From Candidatus Bathyarchaeota archaeon (GTDB lineage: Archaea; Thermoproteota; Bathyarchaeia; Bathyarchaeales; UBA233), in assembly GCA_025057795.1 (NCBI GenBank), contig JANXEP010000056.1, positions 1 through 64,000 on the forward strand: 64,000 bases of DNA, read 5' to 3'. The stretch's first letter is position 1. Every line of letters begins with the position of its first letter. The position numbers were made by a program, and so were the translations under genes. The notes beneath the pieces were generated by a model. That model was not told the DNA's origin, made no database searches, and worked only from the letters and a program-made list of their open reading frames with translations. Shown piece by piece: positions 32,701 through 42,022 of the stretch.

Positions 32701-33306
32701 GTGTTAGACATCTTTAGTTTTAGTGAAATGAAAACCATATACTTGAAGAAGTTGGCTTTGCTTATTGTTTTCTCAGCTTTAGGAGTAGCCATATCTCCCC
32801 TAACATGGTTTGAATTTTTGGGAACAAAGGCTTACCCAGCACAGCACATGATAAACGCTATTCTCGGCGTGCTCCTCGGTCCCCTTTGGGCGGCGGCAGC
32901 AGCCATAATAATCGGAGTAATACGGAACATGTTGGGCATGGGGACGGTTTACGCGTTTCCAGGCGGGATTCCCGGAGGAATCATTGTTGGATTAGCCTAT
33001 TGGACGCTGAAGAAGTTTAGAATAAGCGAAAAAATGCGCTTTACAGCGGCTTTAACAGAGCCCATTGGCACGCTCCTAATAGGCGTTCCACTGTCTCTTT
33101 TCCTAGTGGCTCCGTGGATGGGACCGCAAGGTTACTCTGCAAGGCTTCTGGACCTAACGGCGAAACAAGGACCACTGCTTGCGTTCGGAATTCTAGCAGC
33201 CGGATGGGCTTTGAGCTGTATTCCCGGAAGCATTTTGGGATTCATAGTGTTGTTGGGTCTTAAGAGAATTGGGATAAGTAGGGAAACGCTTTTTGGAGAA
33301 AAGTAG
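32701..33306 (+). CDS. thiW: ECF transporter S component ThiW
   Basis: 201 residues, about six membrane helices. The N-terminal helix, SPLTWFEFLGTKAYPAQHMINAI and GMGTVYAFPGGIPGGIIVGL agree with ThiW, an S component thought to bind the thiazole precursor. It begins two bases after thi4 (GTG 32701; ATG 32728 possible). The ATPase and T subunits are not encoded in this window, so it must borrow them from elsewhere. Confidence 0.85.
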   Translation: MLDIFSFSEMKTIYLKKLALLIVFSALGVAISPLTWFEFLGTKAYPAQHMINAILGVLLGPLWAAAAAIIIGVIRNMLGMGTVYAFPGGIPGGIIVGLAYWTLKKFRISEKMRFTAALTEPIGTLLIGVPLSLFLVAPWMGPQGYSARLLDLTAKQGPLLAFGILAAGWALSCIPGSILGFIVLLGLKRIGISRETLFGEK

Positions 33307-33862
33307 CCGCGGAATAACTGGCAGGGAAGTTTTAGGAAAGAAAGTATTGATTTTAGGCGAGGCGGGATCTGGGAAGACAAGGCTTGCGTCGAGGCTCATT
33401 CAAGATTTGACAGCAGTCATAAACCCAAAAGAGGTTGTGGTTATTGATTTGGCGCCGCCGAGAAGAGGTGTTTTCGGCGGAAAAATATCGGACTATGTGG
33501 ATTTAAAGGGCGAAGTCAGATATCTTTCGCCTAAGAGAGTTTACACGCCCCGTTTGGCTGGAAGGTCTGGCGGGGAAGTGTTGCGTTACGCGGAGTTAAA
33601 CAGGGAAAGCATGGAGCCCCTGTTCAAAGAATTTCTAAGGAGCCCTTCAAAAGTCCTCGTTGTAAACGATATAACTTTATATCTCCACGCAGGAAACTTG
33701 GAGACGGTTCTGGAATGCGTTAAATTAGCTGAAACATTTCTGGCCACAGCATATTATGGTGTTAAGTTAGCCGAAGACTTTGGAACCGGGATAAGTGTGA
33801 GGGAAAAAGTGTTGACGGAAAAGTTAGCTCAACACATGGATTTGGTTGTACAAATCAGCTAA
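33293..33862 (+). CDS. P-loop NTPase of the thiamine operon
   Basis: 189 residues from TTG 33293, overlapping the end of thiW by 14 bases. Walker A is VLILGEAGSGKTRLASRL (about 19-36); a Walker-B-like strand ends in VLVVNDITLYLH (about 122). There is no ABC signature, so it is not an ECF ATPase. Its place as last gene of the TPP-controlled operon, translationally coupled to thiW, suggests a role in thiamine supply, for example a precursor kinase or a transporter-linked NTPase. I do not recognise the family. Confidence 0.6.
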   Translation: MEKSSRGITGREVLGKKVLILGEAGSGKTRLASRLIQDLTAVINPKEVVVIDLAPPRRGVFGGKISDYVDLKGEVRYLSPKRVYTPRLAGRSGGEVLRYAELNRESMEPLFKEFLRSPSKVLVVNDITLYLHAGNLETVLECVKLAETFLATAYYGVKLAEDFGTGISVREKVLTEKLAQHMDLVVQIS

Positions 33863-34614
33863 TCAAAAACAATTCTTTCCAGAGCATTGTAAACGTTCAT
33901 TCGCCTCCCGCGGACAAAACCAACAAGGGTTATATTTGCCTTCTTGGCGATTTCTATGCCGGAGTCTAAAGCTGCAGCCAGCGAGGCTACTATGGGTATG
34001 CCAACCCTCGCAGCCTTCAAAACTATGTCCGCGGTTAGCCTGCCGCTTAAGGCTAGAAAACACTCGTTAAAAGGCGTCCTGTCCAAGGCGCATTTTCCTA
34101 TGGCCTTGTCCACCGCATTGTGGCGACCCACATCTTCTGCAAACGCCACAAGGGTTCCGTCAGCCTTATAGACTGCAGCCGCGTGGACACCTCCGGTTTT
34201 TCTGAAAGTTTCCGCCATGTGGTTTAGGTTGTTTACGCAGTTTTGGATAGTTGCCGCCTTGACGGCTAGTTTTGACCCAACTTTTCTAATTCTTCTTATG
34301 GCTTGAGGCTGGTATGGGCCTCCACATGCTGAGAGTATTATGCGAGAAAAAGGCTGAGCAAACCTTAACCGAGCTTCAAGATTCACTTGGGGTTTTAGGT
34401 TTACATGGCACATGCCGCCTTCCTCAAGGGTTATTTTGGCTATCTCATCCACGGTTTTTATTATGCCCTCTGAGAGGAGGTGGCCCACAGCCAGTTCCTC
34501 AAGTTCCTTTGGATTGCAAAGTATGGTGGCGTATTGGGTTCTGTTTACGAAAATGTGGAGGGGTTTTTCCTCTGCAACATAATCCTTAACTTTTTCGATT
34601 CTTCTGGATTCCAC
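33859..34614 (-). CDS. fdhD: FdhD-family sulfurtransferase
   Basis: 251 residues from GTG 34614. It moves sulfur to the Mo/W-pterin cofactor of formate dehydrogenase-type enzymes. Visible blocks are EEKPLHIFVN, CNPKELEELAVGHLLSEG, ILSACGG, GGVHAAAVY and EDVGRHNAVDKAIG. The usual Cys pair in the mobile loop is reduced to a single Cys (SACGGP), as in some archaeal forms. Homologous sequence continues upstream (IEVEITKID); the best start there is ATA 34644, seven bases after GGGGTG. It ends inside the convergent P-loop gene by four bases. Confidence 0.88.
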   Translation of the reverse strand: MESRRIEKVKDYVAEEKPLHIFVNRTQYATILCNPKELEELAVGHLLSEGIIKTVDEIAKITLEEGGMCHVNLKPQVNLEARLRFAQPFSRIILSACGGPYQPQAIRRIRKVGSKLAVKAATIQNCVNNLNHMAETFRKTGGVHAAAVYKADGTLVAFAEDVGRHNAVDKAIGKCALDRTPFNECFLALSGRLTADIVLKAARVGIPIVASLAAALDSGIEIAKKANITLVGFVRGRRMNVYNALERIVFD

Positions 34615-34659
34615 GTCAATTTTAGTTATTTCTACCTCAATTATGATTAGACACCCCTT

Positions 34660-35541
34660 TTACCTACTTTTAAGTTCTGAAAGCACAAAGTTTACGATTT
34701 CGTCGGCAATGTTTATGTCTGTTACGGACTGGAGGCCCTTCCATCCTGGTTGGCTGTTAACATCAACAACCAAAGGTCCCCTTGGGCTTTCAAGGATGTC
34801 TACGCCTGCGATTTTGCATCCTATGAGCTTAGCGGATTTTATGGCTAAATCTTCAAGCGAACTGTCCAGTTTTAAGGGTTCTGGACGGGCGCCTTGACTA
34901 TAGTTCGTCTTCCAACTCGTTGCTACACGGCGCATAGCAGCGGCCACACGGTCTCCTATGACAAAGGCGCGTATGTCCGAAAAGCCGTGGGGAACAAACT
35001 CCTGCATGTATATTACCCCGTGATAGAAGGTTATGGCGCTGAAAATGGTGGACGCCACGTCTGGATCTGTAATACGTGTGGATCCCACCCCCATTGAGCC
35101 GAAAAGGGGTTTGACGACAACGTCTCCGCCCAGTTCATGGAAGAGCTTCAAAGCCTCTTCCGGGTTTTCGGTTACCAGTGTGCGGGGAACAGGCACACCG
35201 TTTTCTTCAAGAATGGCTAAGATGTCATATTTGTCGACGCAGTGTTCAATGGCCTCTGGGGGGTTCACAATGTATAGGCCTTTCCTTTGAAGCCTATAAA
35301 GAACATCCATTCTGAAGACAATCTCCTCTAAGGAGCCCCGCCCAATGGGGCGGACTATTAAGGCGTTAAACTCTTTTAAAACGTCAAATCTCCTTGCGTT
35401 TAGGTATGGCCCATATCCGACACGAGCCACAAGTTGGGGAAAGCTTAGACATTTGTGGGGTATGCCGCGTTTGGCTAATGCCTTCCGCAAAGCCACAGAG
35501 CCATAAGCGTTAACGTCCTTCGCTAAAATCCCAATTTTCAA
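34660..35541 (-). CDS. mptN: RimK-type ATP-grasp glutamate ligase, MptN-like
   Basis: 293 residues. ATP-grasp features: PPEAIEHCVDKYDILAILEENGVPVP, the lysine strand GGDVVVKPLFGSMGVG, YMQEFVPHG, and metal ligands at GVDILES and VDVNSQPGW. This RimK subgroup includes MptN, which adds glutamate to tetrahydromethanopterin, and CofF, which acts on F420. The neighbouring fwd and mch genes, which use H4MPT, favour MptN; the symbol is inferred. It is upstream of fdhD on the same strand, with 15 bases between MptN's stop and the ATA start proposed for fdhD. Confidence 0.75.
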   Translation of the reverse strand: MKIGILAKDVNAYGSVALRKALAKRGIPHKCLSFPQLVARVGYGPYLNARRFDVLKEFNALIVRPIGRGSLEEIVFRMDVLYRLQRKGLYIVNPPEAIEHCVDKYDILAILEENGVPVPRTLVTENPEEALKLFHELGGDVVVKPLFGSMGVGSTRITDPDVASTIFSAITFYHGVIYMQEFVPHGFSDIRAFVIGDRVAAAMRRVATSWKTNYSQGARPEPLKLDSSLEDLAIKSAKLIGCKIAGVDILESPRGPLVVDVNSQPGWKGLQSVTDINIADEIVNFVLSELKSR

Positions 35542-35625
35542 AACGTTTACCCGCCCTTTTTAACCCACTGGAAATGCTACTTGGCTAGGTTCTTAAAGTT
35601 TCCGCGCAGTACCGTGGAAAAGCCA

Positions 35626-36573
35626 TTAAAACTTGCGGATGTATGGGGTTAACTGCTCTGCGTTTTGAAACTTTCTAGAAAGGTCTAAGATGAGGTATGC
35701 CCCATAATCGTTGTAGTATGGCGCGCCCTTTCTGGAAAAAAGCGTTAAAACGCGGCCCCCATGGTTTATTTTAAAGCCCTCTGGACATGGCTCATGTCCC
35801 CTTATCAGAATTTCCACGTTTAAGCGGCCCAAAACTTCCCGGGATATTTTTTCACCGAAAAGTTTCCCTGCGCCTCTGGGAGAGCCGCAAGCCCCCTCAA
35901 TCATATCATTCGGGTCGCTCCAAAGGATATCTTCAAGGAGGCTTTCTTTCGGGTGTTTCTCGTGGGCGAAGGCTAAATCCTCCATTGTTTTTGTCTGCGG
36001 GGGCAAGCCTCCGTGAACAGTTAGGTATCTTTCTTCAATAAGCACCGCGTTGTATAGGCAGCTGAATAGCCCGCGGATTTTAGCGTAGGCTGTCTGCCAT
36101 TTTTCGCCGAATCGCCTTCGAAAATGAAAGGGCAAGTCGTGGGGCGACGCCAAAAGGTCTTCTGGGCCCTCATGATTTCCCCTCATGAGGATTATTTGCC
36201 ATGGAAAAAGCAGCTTAAGCCTTAAAATCGTGTAGTAAACTTCTGCGGAGTAGGCTCCTCTGTCGCCATAGTCTCCTAGAAAAATTATTGTTGAGGCGCT
36301 GTTCTGGCGCATTTTCTCTAGGAAACCACTTCCGTTTAAAATCTCAACTAGGCTTTCTAGGTCGCCGTGTAAGTCGCCGATGAAAAGCGCCTCGCCTACG
36401 GGTGCAAGTTTCGCAAGCCTTCCAACTGTTTCAAAGTTTCCAGTTTTGCCCCTTTCGCCGCAAATAAGCCCTTTAGCCTCTTCAACGATTCTTTCAAATT
36501 CTTCACGTTTAACTTCCAAAGCCTCTTTAACTATTTGTTGGAGGGTTTGCTGCAAGTTCAGCCCTTTTAACAC
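35626..36573 (-). CDS. PPP-family Ser/Thr protein phosphatase
   Basis: 315 residues. The full metallophosphatase signature set is present: GDLHGDLESL, GDYGDRGAYS, RGNHEG, a conserved His in TVHGGLPP and RGHEP. It has the PP1/PP2A/calcineurin-like core with two metal ions. Substrates are unknown. It overlaps the upstream coiled-coil gene by 47 bases, which implies co-translation and perhaps a complex. Confidence 0.88.
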   Translation of the reverse strand: MLKGLNLQQTLQQIVKEALEVKREEFERIVEEAKGLICGERGKTGNFETVGRLAKLAPVGEALFIGDLHGDLESLVEILNGSGFLEKMRQNSASTIIFLGDYGDRGAYSAEVYYTILRLKLLFPWQIILMRGNHEGPEDLLASPHDLPFHFRRRFGEKWQTAYAKIRGLFSCLYNAVLIEERYLTVHGGLPPQTKTMEDLAFAHEKHPKESLLEDILWSDPNDMIEGACGSPRGAGKLFGEKISREVLGRLNVEILIRGHEPCPEGFKINHGGRVLTLFSRKGAPYYNDYGAYLILDLSRKFQNAEQLTPYIRKF

Positions 36574-37822
36574 TATTTAATTTTAACTTTTTACCCGTGA
36601 AATCGAAGATATTTCTTTCTATCTGGATTTTTTGGTCTTGGACTTTAGCTGCTGTTTCGTTGAAGCGCTTTTCTAGCATACTTCTTTCTGATTCTAGGGC
36701 TTCGCATCTCTTCTTAAGACTTTCAACGCGTCCTTGAAGGTTTACCAGTTCTGTTTTAGCTTCAACCAGCGATGGAGATGCGGAAAGTTGATTCTTCCTC
36801 ATTTTCGCAGCGTAGCACTTTTCATGGAGGCTTGTAAGGGTATCTTTGATTAAAATTTCTTCTGCGGCTTGTTTTGCCTTGCGCTCTTTGTCCTGTTTAA
36901 GCTTAAGCTTTCCATCGGAAATCAGCCTCAACATTTTCCCCAAAATTTGTTTCAGCATTGGGTGCCCAGTGTTTTCTGTTGCGAAAGCCTCAAAGGGATT
37001 CTCCAAGTACTGGTTGAGCTTTTTAAGCTCTTCTGGGGTTAGGTTGCTTCCTTCACCGTGAAGCGCCAATGAATAGAGTTTTGCGAGGGGCTTTTGGAGA
37101 TGTCTTAGGCTGTACTCCACTTCTTTCTTCAAATTCTCCAACTCGAAACTTGCTTCTTCCAGCCGGCTTAATTCCGTCCCGCTTTTAAGTTCACCTATTT
37201 TCTGCATCATTTCAGCCAATTCCTTCTCAAAAGCAGCCTTTTCATCGCAAACTTTCTTTATTTGGCTCTCTATGGCGGTTAGCTGTGATTCAAGCGCTTC
37301 AACTTCTGCTATAAGCTTAAAGGTTTCCTCTAAAAGCCTTATTTTAACGTATTCCTTTGCGAGGAAATCGCTAAGCTCTTTTAGGGAATCCTTAACTCTT
37401 TCAAGGGCTCTAACAAATTTTCCCCTGTCCATGATGAAGAATGGGGAAATTCTTGGAAACCAGTTTCTAACGTCGATTTCGGTTACGCCTAGGATTTCTC
37501 GAGCCTTTTTGGCAAAGGCTTCAAGCTCGCTGTAAGAAGGCTTTTCGGGGACTTCTAACTGCTGAAACCTTTCAAGGAAAAGCTTTGCCAGCTTGTTTAA
37601 GGCTTTGGCCCTTCCAAAGGTTTTCACGTTCCGTTTTTCAACTTCTTTCCGGCTGTTTTCCAAAAGCATTCTGGAAACATCGATCAACTCTTCGAAAGCC
37701 CTTATCATTTCGTTAATTAGTCTTTGTGCTTTTGCATGAACTGGCCCGAGAACAGGGCTTGTCTCGTTTTCAAGCCAAGCGTTAAGGCTGTGGAAGGGAA
37801 GTTTTAACTCATCATTGGACAA
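36527..37822 (-). CDS. Long coiled-coil protein
   Basis: 431 residues. After a helical N-terminal region (about 1-150) come long heptad stretches (about 155-240 and 330-415), e.g. EALESQLTAIESQIKK and LVNLQGRVESLKKRCEALESE. There is no nucleotide-binding motif or membrane segment. Overlap with the phosphatase gene suggests that it is a scaffold or substrate. Similar architecture occurs in archaea next to phosphatase genes, but I cannot name a family. Confidence 0.55.
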   Translation of the reverse strand: MSNDELKLPFHSLNAWLENETSPVLGPVHAKAQRLINEMIRAFEELIDVSRMLLENSRKEVEKRNVKTFGRAKALNKLAKLFLERFQQLEVPEKPSYSELEAFAKKAREILGVTEIDVRNWFPRISPFFIMDRGKFVRALERVKDSLKELSDFLAKEYVKIRLLEETFKLIAEVEALESQLTAIESQIKKVCDEKAAFEKELAEMMQKIGELKSGTELSRLEEASFELENLKKEVEYSLRHLQKPLAKLYSLALHGEGSNLTPEELKKLNQYLENPFEAFATENTGHPMLKQILGKMLRLISDGKLKLKQDKERKAKQAAEEILIKDTLTSLHEKCYAAKMRKNQLSASPSLVEAKTELVNLQGRVESLKKRCEALESERSMLEKRFNETAAKVQDQKIQIERNIFDFTGKKLKLNSVKRAELAANPPTNS

Positions 37823-37936
37823 CAGCTTTTCCCAAGCAAGTCATATTCCGTCAGTCCATATTTAGGTTTTAACTGAACTCGTTTTTGAGTAGCTACTCTT
37901 AAATAATGAAGTCGGGCAGAATAAAAACGATCCAAA

Positions 37937-38524
37937 ATGAACACCAAAACCATCACATTCACGTTAATGATGGGAGCCCTTGGAAATGTGCTGTTCGCAA
38001 TATCATACCACGCTGGACCGCTAACCCAAGGTGTGGCTTTAGACTTCTCCCTACTGGCGGCGTTCATCGCGGGATTTTATGGCGGACCCATAGTGGGGCT
38101 AGTTTCAGGACTTTTTGTAGGAATCCTTCCCGGAATCATGTTCGGGCCCATGGGAATGGGTTCTTGGCTGGGTTTATTTGGTCTGCCCGTTGGGAAGGGA
38201 TTAACGGGCTTGGCAGCGGGGGTTTTTGCAAAAATTTTGGATTTAATCCAGAATAAGCATTCTTCCCTATTGGCTATTCCAGCCACGATTTTGGCTTATG
38301 TTCCAGAATGCGTTTTCACTTATGCGTATTTTGCATACCTGATGCCCTTCTTCCTCGGAAGCGGCGGGGCAGCAATATTCATTTACTACATATTGCCAAA
38401 GGCGTTGGCAGAAGTTGTTACCATGAGCTTTTTCATGGCTGCATTGATAGGAAACAGGGGATTTAACAGCTTTCTAAGCAAATTTTTCATAAGCTCAAGG
38501 CGTGTCGATGTTAAACACGATTAG
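37937..38524 (+). CDS. ECF transporter S component-like protein
   Basis: 195 residues, six hydrophobic segments. VALDFSLLAAFIAGFYGGPIVGLVSGLFVGILP matches the S-component pattern of substrate-binding membrane subunits (helices 2-3 with small residues), followed by GPMGMGSWLGLFGLPVGKGLTG. No A or T component is next to it. It lies just before the convergent mch gene and could serve cofactor-precursor uptake; the substrate is unknown. Confidence 0.7.
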   Translation: MNTKTITFTLMMGALGNVLFAISYHAGPLTQGVALDFSLLAAFIAGFYGGPIVGLVSGLFVGILPGIMFGPMGMGSWLGLFGLPVGKGLTGLAAGVFAKILDLIQNKHSSLLAIPATILAYVPECVFTYAYFAYLMPFFLGSGGAAIFIYYILPKALAEVVTMSFFMAALIGNRGFNSFLSKFFISSRRVDVKHD

Positions 38525-39483
38525 AGACCAAAGGATTCTTTCAAGGCGTTTACGTTGATTTCTCCAGCTTTAACCCCAATGCCCGTTTTCACGTTATTAA
38601 CCATTACAACTGCTGGAGCAAATATGTTCGGGTCTATCTTGTAGAAATCGTATCCCACAGCCTTGAAGATTTCAGCGAAGGGTCTCCCATAGTCTTTTGA
38701 GGCTTTTGAAGGCGCTTTCTCCACGATTTCGGCCAGCTTCTCGTCATTTTCAAACTCAACAGTGTAGTAGCTTACCCCCCCATAGAGGATAGCGTCATTG
38801 GTTCGCCCCATAGCCTTAACAAACTTCGGATGAACAGGCGGTATGGGAGCACATCCCCAACCATGCAAAACCAGTTTGGGGTCAAGGCCCAACTTTTCCA
38901 GCTTGTGGAGGCCAGTTTCAACAATTCTCCCCGCAACCTGCGTTACTCCGGCAAGGCTGGCAGTGGGGGTTAATACAACCGCCAAGTTTTCACATGAGAC
39001 ACGGCAATTTTCAGCTACGCGCCTCACCAGCTTGTCAGGAGGTTGCTTATCAGTTTCTAGGACGACAACCGCCCTGTCAAACTCGTCCCTGTAGCCTATC
39101 TTCTCGTACAATTCCTTCGGTTTTAAGGCTAGGGCTCTTGCTGGTCCAGAGCCTATAGCTGAGTAATCACCCTCCTTTATGTTCCAGCCTGCGAACTGGG
39201 CGCCTAAGGTGGCTATAGCTGGATAATCCGTGTAAACCGTTATGGATGGGAGCTCCAGTTCGCCGTATTTTCCGCTTATTATTTCAGCTTTTCCCAAGCC
39301 TCCCATGCAAATCTCGGTGATTATCCTTCCGGCTTCAAAGCCTCCTTTGGCTTTTATCCCCGCATCGACAACTGTGGCGCCGCATTCCGCCTTTTCAACT
39401 TTCACGCCGTAAAATTCCGCGTGTTCACAGAGTTCTTCTAGAAGCCTCCAAGCCAGCTTGTTAACGCTTAAAATGTTTTTCAA
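38521..39483 (-). CDS. mch: Methenyl-H4MPT cyclohydrolase
   Basis: 320 residues from TTG 39483, chosen because AGGAGGGG lies seven bases upstream and ILSVNKLAW is the usual N-terminus; ATG 39516 would overlap fwdC. It interconverts methenyl- and formyl-H4MPT, step three of the C1 branch. Typical blocks: GGFEAGRIITEICMGGLG, YPAIATLGAQFAGW, GSGPARALA, HGWGCAPIPPVHPKF, NDAILYGG. It ends the fwdD-B-A-C-mch operon, so it is co-expressed with formylmethanofuran dehydrogenase. Confidence 0.93.
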   Translation of the reverse strand: MKNILSVNKLAWRLLEELCEHAEFYGVKVEKAECGATVVDAGIKAKGGFEAGRIITEICMGGLGKAEIISGKYGELELPSITVYTDYPAIATLGAQFAGWNIKEGDYSAIGSGPARALALKPKELYEKIGYRDEFDRAVVVLETDKQPPDKLVRRVAENCRVSCENLAVVLTPTASLAGVTQVAGRIVETGLHKLEKLGLDPKLVLHGWGCAPIPPVHPKFVKAMGRTNDAILYGGVSYYTVEFENDEKLAEIVEKAPSKASKDYGRPFAEIFKAVGYDFYKIDPNIFAPAVVMVNNVKTGIGVKAGEINVNALKESFGL

Positions 39484-39499
39484 AAAGCCGCCCCTCCTC

Positions 39500-40324
39500 T
39501 TAAATGAGTTTTTCATAGTGGCTTAGTTGGGGGTTATTCGCCTTCGAAACGTAAAGTTTTCCTGTTCCGTCTTCTGTTAAGTCTCCGAGGAAAAGGTAGA
39601 AGGGCGCCTCGACAACCTCGCCCTCTTCGATTTTAAACCTCTTTCTGATGCCTTCAAAGGTGAAGCTTGGCAGGACGGATTCCATGAAACCGCCTATGGC
39701 GATTGTGCCGTCTTTCATGCATGCTCCAGCCCTTCCATCACAGTTCTTCTGAACGTATATTAGTCCATCGTGCATTCTGAAACCCACAAACTGTCCTGCG
39801 TTTCCATAAATCTTGATCAAGCCTCTCCTCATGTAGGCGCCTGCTTCGCTTCCAACATTTCCATGAACTGTTATTTTTCCGCCCTTCATGCCTTCGGGGA
39901 TTCCCCTGTACGGGGCCCCTAAATAGTCGCCGGCGTTTCCGTGGATTTCGATGGTTCCGCCCGTCATCATTGATCCAGCCCATCCGCCCGCGTTTCCGTA
40001 AACTGTTATTTTTCCGCCCTTCATTTCTTCGCCTAGGTGCATGCCCACATTTCCCTTGACTATTATTTCGCCGCTTGCCATGCCAGCGCCTATCCTTCTA
40101 ACTTTGTCGACGTCGCCGTGCACCGTTATCACGTTTTCCATTGAGCCGCCTTCTGTTTTGGTTTCCTCAACCTTGAAGAGTTCCCTGAGTTTTCGTTTTT
40201 TGTTTCCTTCCCAGATTTCAAGCTGCTCTATTTCCTTGAAGGTTTTTCCTTGGAAAACGTCTGGGTTAATGCATTCGGCTACCACTGGAAGTTTAAAACT
40301 TTTTTTGGGATACAGGCTTATCAT
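39500..40324 (-). CDS. fwdC: Formylmethanofuran dehydrogenase subunit C
   Basis: 274 residues. Parallel beta-helix built from repeated glycine turns: GEIIVKGNVGMHLGEEMKGG, GKITVYGNAGGWAGSMMTGG, GTIEIHGNAGDYLGAPYRG and so on, as in FwdC and the glutamate synthase C-terminal domain. It binds FwdB and helps frame the internal tunnel from the formate-forming site to FwdA. Its ATG overlaps the stop of fwdA (TAATG). Confidence 0.92.
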   Translation of the reverse strand: MISLYPKKSFKLPVVAECINPDVFQGKTFKEIEQLEIWEGNKKRKLRELFKVEETKTEGGSMENVITVHGDVDKVRRIGAGMASGEIIVKGNVGMHLGEEMKGGKITVYGNAGGWAGSMMTGGTIEIHGNAGDYLGAPYRGIPEGMKGGKITVHGNVGSEAGAYMRRGLIKIYGNAGQFVGFRMHDGLIYVQKNCDGRAGACMKDGTIAIGGFMESVLPSFTFEGIRKRFKIEEGEVVEAPFYLFLGDLTEDGTGKLYVSKANNPQLSHYEKLI

Positions 40325-42021
40325 TACACATCAGCCTTCACGGTTATGGGGCGGGAAACTGCAAGGTATCTTTCTGAAACGGGATAATTCTCATACTCCA
40401 CGGTCCAGTATTCCCTGAACCGCCTCTGCAACTCGGCGTTTATCTCCATTTCACATGGTTCGCATAATTTCACGTCCAGCCACATGGTGGCTCCATCCAC
40501 ATGCCTTAAAACTTCACCGTTTCTGGCAACGATTTCCCCGCCCTTAATTGTGTAAGCAGCATTCTGGAACGCCTTGGTTATAGCCTCATAATCCCCTTCA
40601 ACGTTTAGGTTTTCAGGGTTCAGATTGTAGATGGCTATGTCCGCATCTGCACCCACGCCCAAATGTCCTTTATCCTTAAGTCCTAATGCCCTGGCTTGGC
40701 CAGCTCTGGTCAATATTGCTATTTCATGCAAGTCTAGCTCGCGGTCTATTGACGGGAGGAGACTTCTGCTCCTCGCCTTAGGATTAATCCTCTTGAGAAC
40801 AGCCTCTCTGGCTTTTTTGCTCATGAGCCAAGTTATAACTTGCGGGTAAGCGGTGAAGGGTCCGCCGTTGGGATGGTCCGTGGTCATAAAAATTTTCCAC
40901 GGATCCTTAATTAGTAAGGCCAGTTCAAGTCCTATGGACCATTGGATTGCGTTGACGTAGCTTTGGGGGCGATATTGGAAGGGTACTACGCCGGCGCTTG
41001 TTTCTGTTTCCACGTCATGGTTCACCCATTTGTTTCCGCTTAAAGTGTAGAGCGTGTATTGGAAGGGGCCGTCAGCCGTCATGGTTGTAGTGTCTGTAAA
41101 TATCACCTGCCCCATGTCCAATGTCACGTGGGAGCGGCTGTTAACGTAGTTTGCTATTTCTTCGGCTCCAGACTGAAGAGTTCTCCAGTCGTCGCCCTTG
41201 AAAGCGCAGAATTGACAGTGGGTTATATGTATTACTGGCCTGTTGTCTTCGGCTAGATCCTCAACACATTTCATTGTTTCCAGCGCTGTGACATAGTTTC
41301 CCGGCACTCCAAGATTATTTGTGTGGACGTGGATTGTGTGGGGCAAGTGTAAAAGCTTGTTAACTTTGCATAGGCCGCGGATAATCTCGCGGGGGGTTAT
41401 CCCGAAGTTAGGGACGGGGTCGTCTATGCTTTTTACGTTGCGACCATAGCCCCATGCTTCAAGTCCGCCTGGATTTACAATTTTTATGGCGTAGCCTTTT
41501 GTGGCTGTTATCATCCAAGCCACGTGTCTGGCGCATTCCTCGACTTTTGCATTACTTAAATATTCAAGCACAAACCACCAATCGCCCAGGAGGGGGTAGC
41601 TGGCCTTATCAATTATGGGCGTGTCGCTTAACTCCTCGTGGGTGTGTTTTGCCTCTAGTGGGGGCATAGCCGGATCCATAACCGTCGTCCAGCCCATCCT
41701 CGCGTAGCGGTAGCCCGTCGTAAACGTGGATGGAATGGAATAGCCCACGCCAGACCTTGTTATGGGAGTTTTCCTTTCAAAGTCTTTGAAGTGATCTTCA
41801 GGCCTAAGCAGCCTTCCAGAGTTGACTTTCCCCCCAGCGATGTGGCTGTGGATGTCAACTCCGCCAGGCATGACAACCATTCCGGAAGCATCAATTATCT
41901 TGGCTCTGCGCCCCTCGATTTTTTCAACAATTTTTCCATCTTTAACCAATATGTCCATTTTTTCGCCATTAACCCCGTTTACGGGGTCGTAGACGAAGCC
42001 ATTCTTTATTAGAAGCTCCAT
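40324..42021 (-). CDS. fwdA: Formylmethanofuran dehydrogenase subunit A
   Basis: 565 residues from ATG 42021; an earlier in-frame start gives an Arg-rich leader inside fwdB and is unlikely. FwdA is a dinuclear-zinc amidohydrolase that condenses formate with methanofuran. Metal and catalytic segments: GGVDIHSHIAGGKVN, YAIKIVNPGG (position of the carboxylated Lys), HTIHVHTNN, HITHCQFCAF, and TTDHPNGG near 370 with the general-base Asp. Chain length matches the family. It is the third gene of the operon. Confidence 0.94.
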   Translation of the reverse strand: MELLIKNGFVYDPVNGVNGEKMDILVKDGKIVEKIEGRRAKIIDASGMVVMPGGVDIHSHIAGGKVNSGRLLRPEDHFKDFERKTPITRSGVGYSIPSTFTTGYRYARMGWTTVMDPAMPPLEAKHTHEELSDTPIIDKASYPLLGDWWFVLEYLSNAKVEECARHVAWMITATKGYAIKIVNPGGLEAWGYGRNVKSIDDPVPNFGITPREIIRGLCKVNKLLHLPHTIHVHTNNLGVPGNYVTALETMKCVEDLAEDNRPVIHITHCQFCAFKGDDWRTLQSGAEEIANYVNSRSHVTLDMGQVIFTDTTTMTADGPFQYTLYTLSGNKWVNHDVETETSAGVVPFQYRPQSYVNAIQWSIGLELALLIKDPWKIFMTTDHPNGGPFTAYPQVITWLMSKKAREAVLKRINPKARSRSLLPSIDRELDLHEIAILTRAGQARALGLKDKGHLGVGADADIAIYNLNPENLNVEGDYEAITKAFQNAAYTIKGGEIVARNGEVLRHVDGATMWLDVKLCEPCEMEINAELQRRFREYWTVEYENYPVSERYLAVSRPITVKADV

Positions 42022-42022
42022 T

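Noticed and set aside
36380..36580. Plus-strand frame over the phosphatase start
   Set aside because: Antisense Ser/Leu-rich shadow of the phosphatase and coiled-coil genes.
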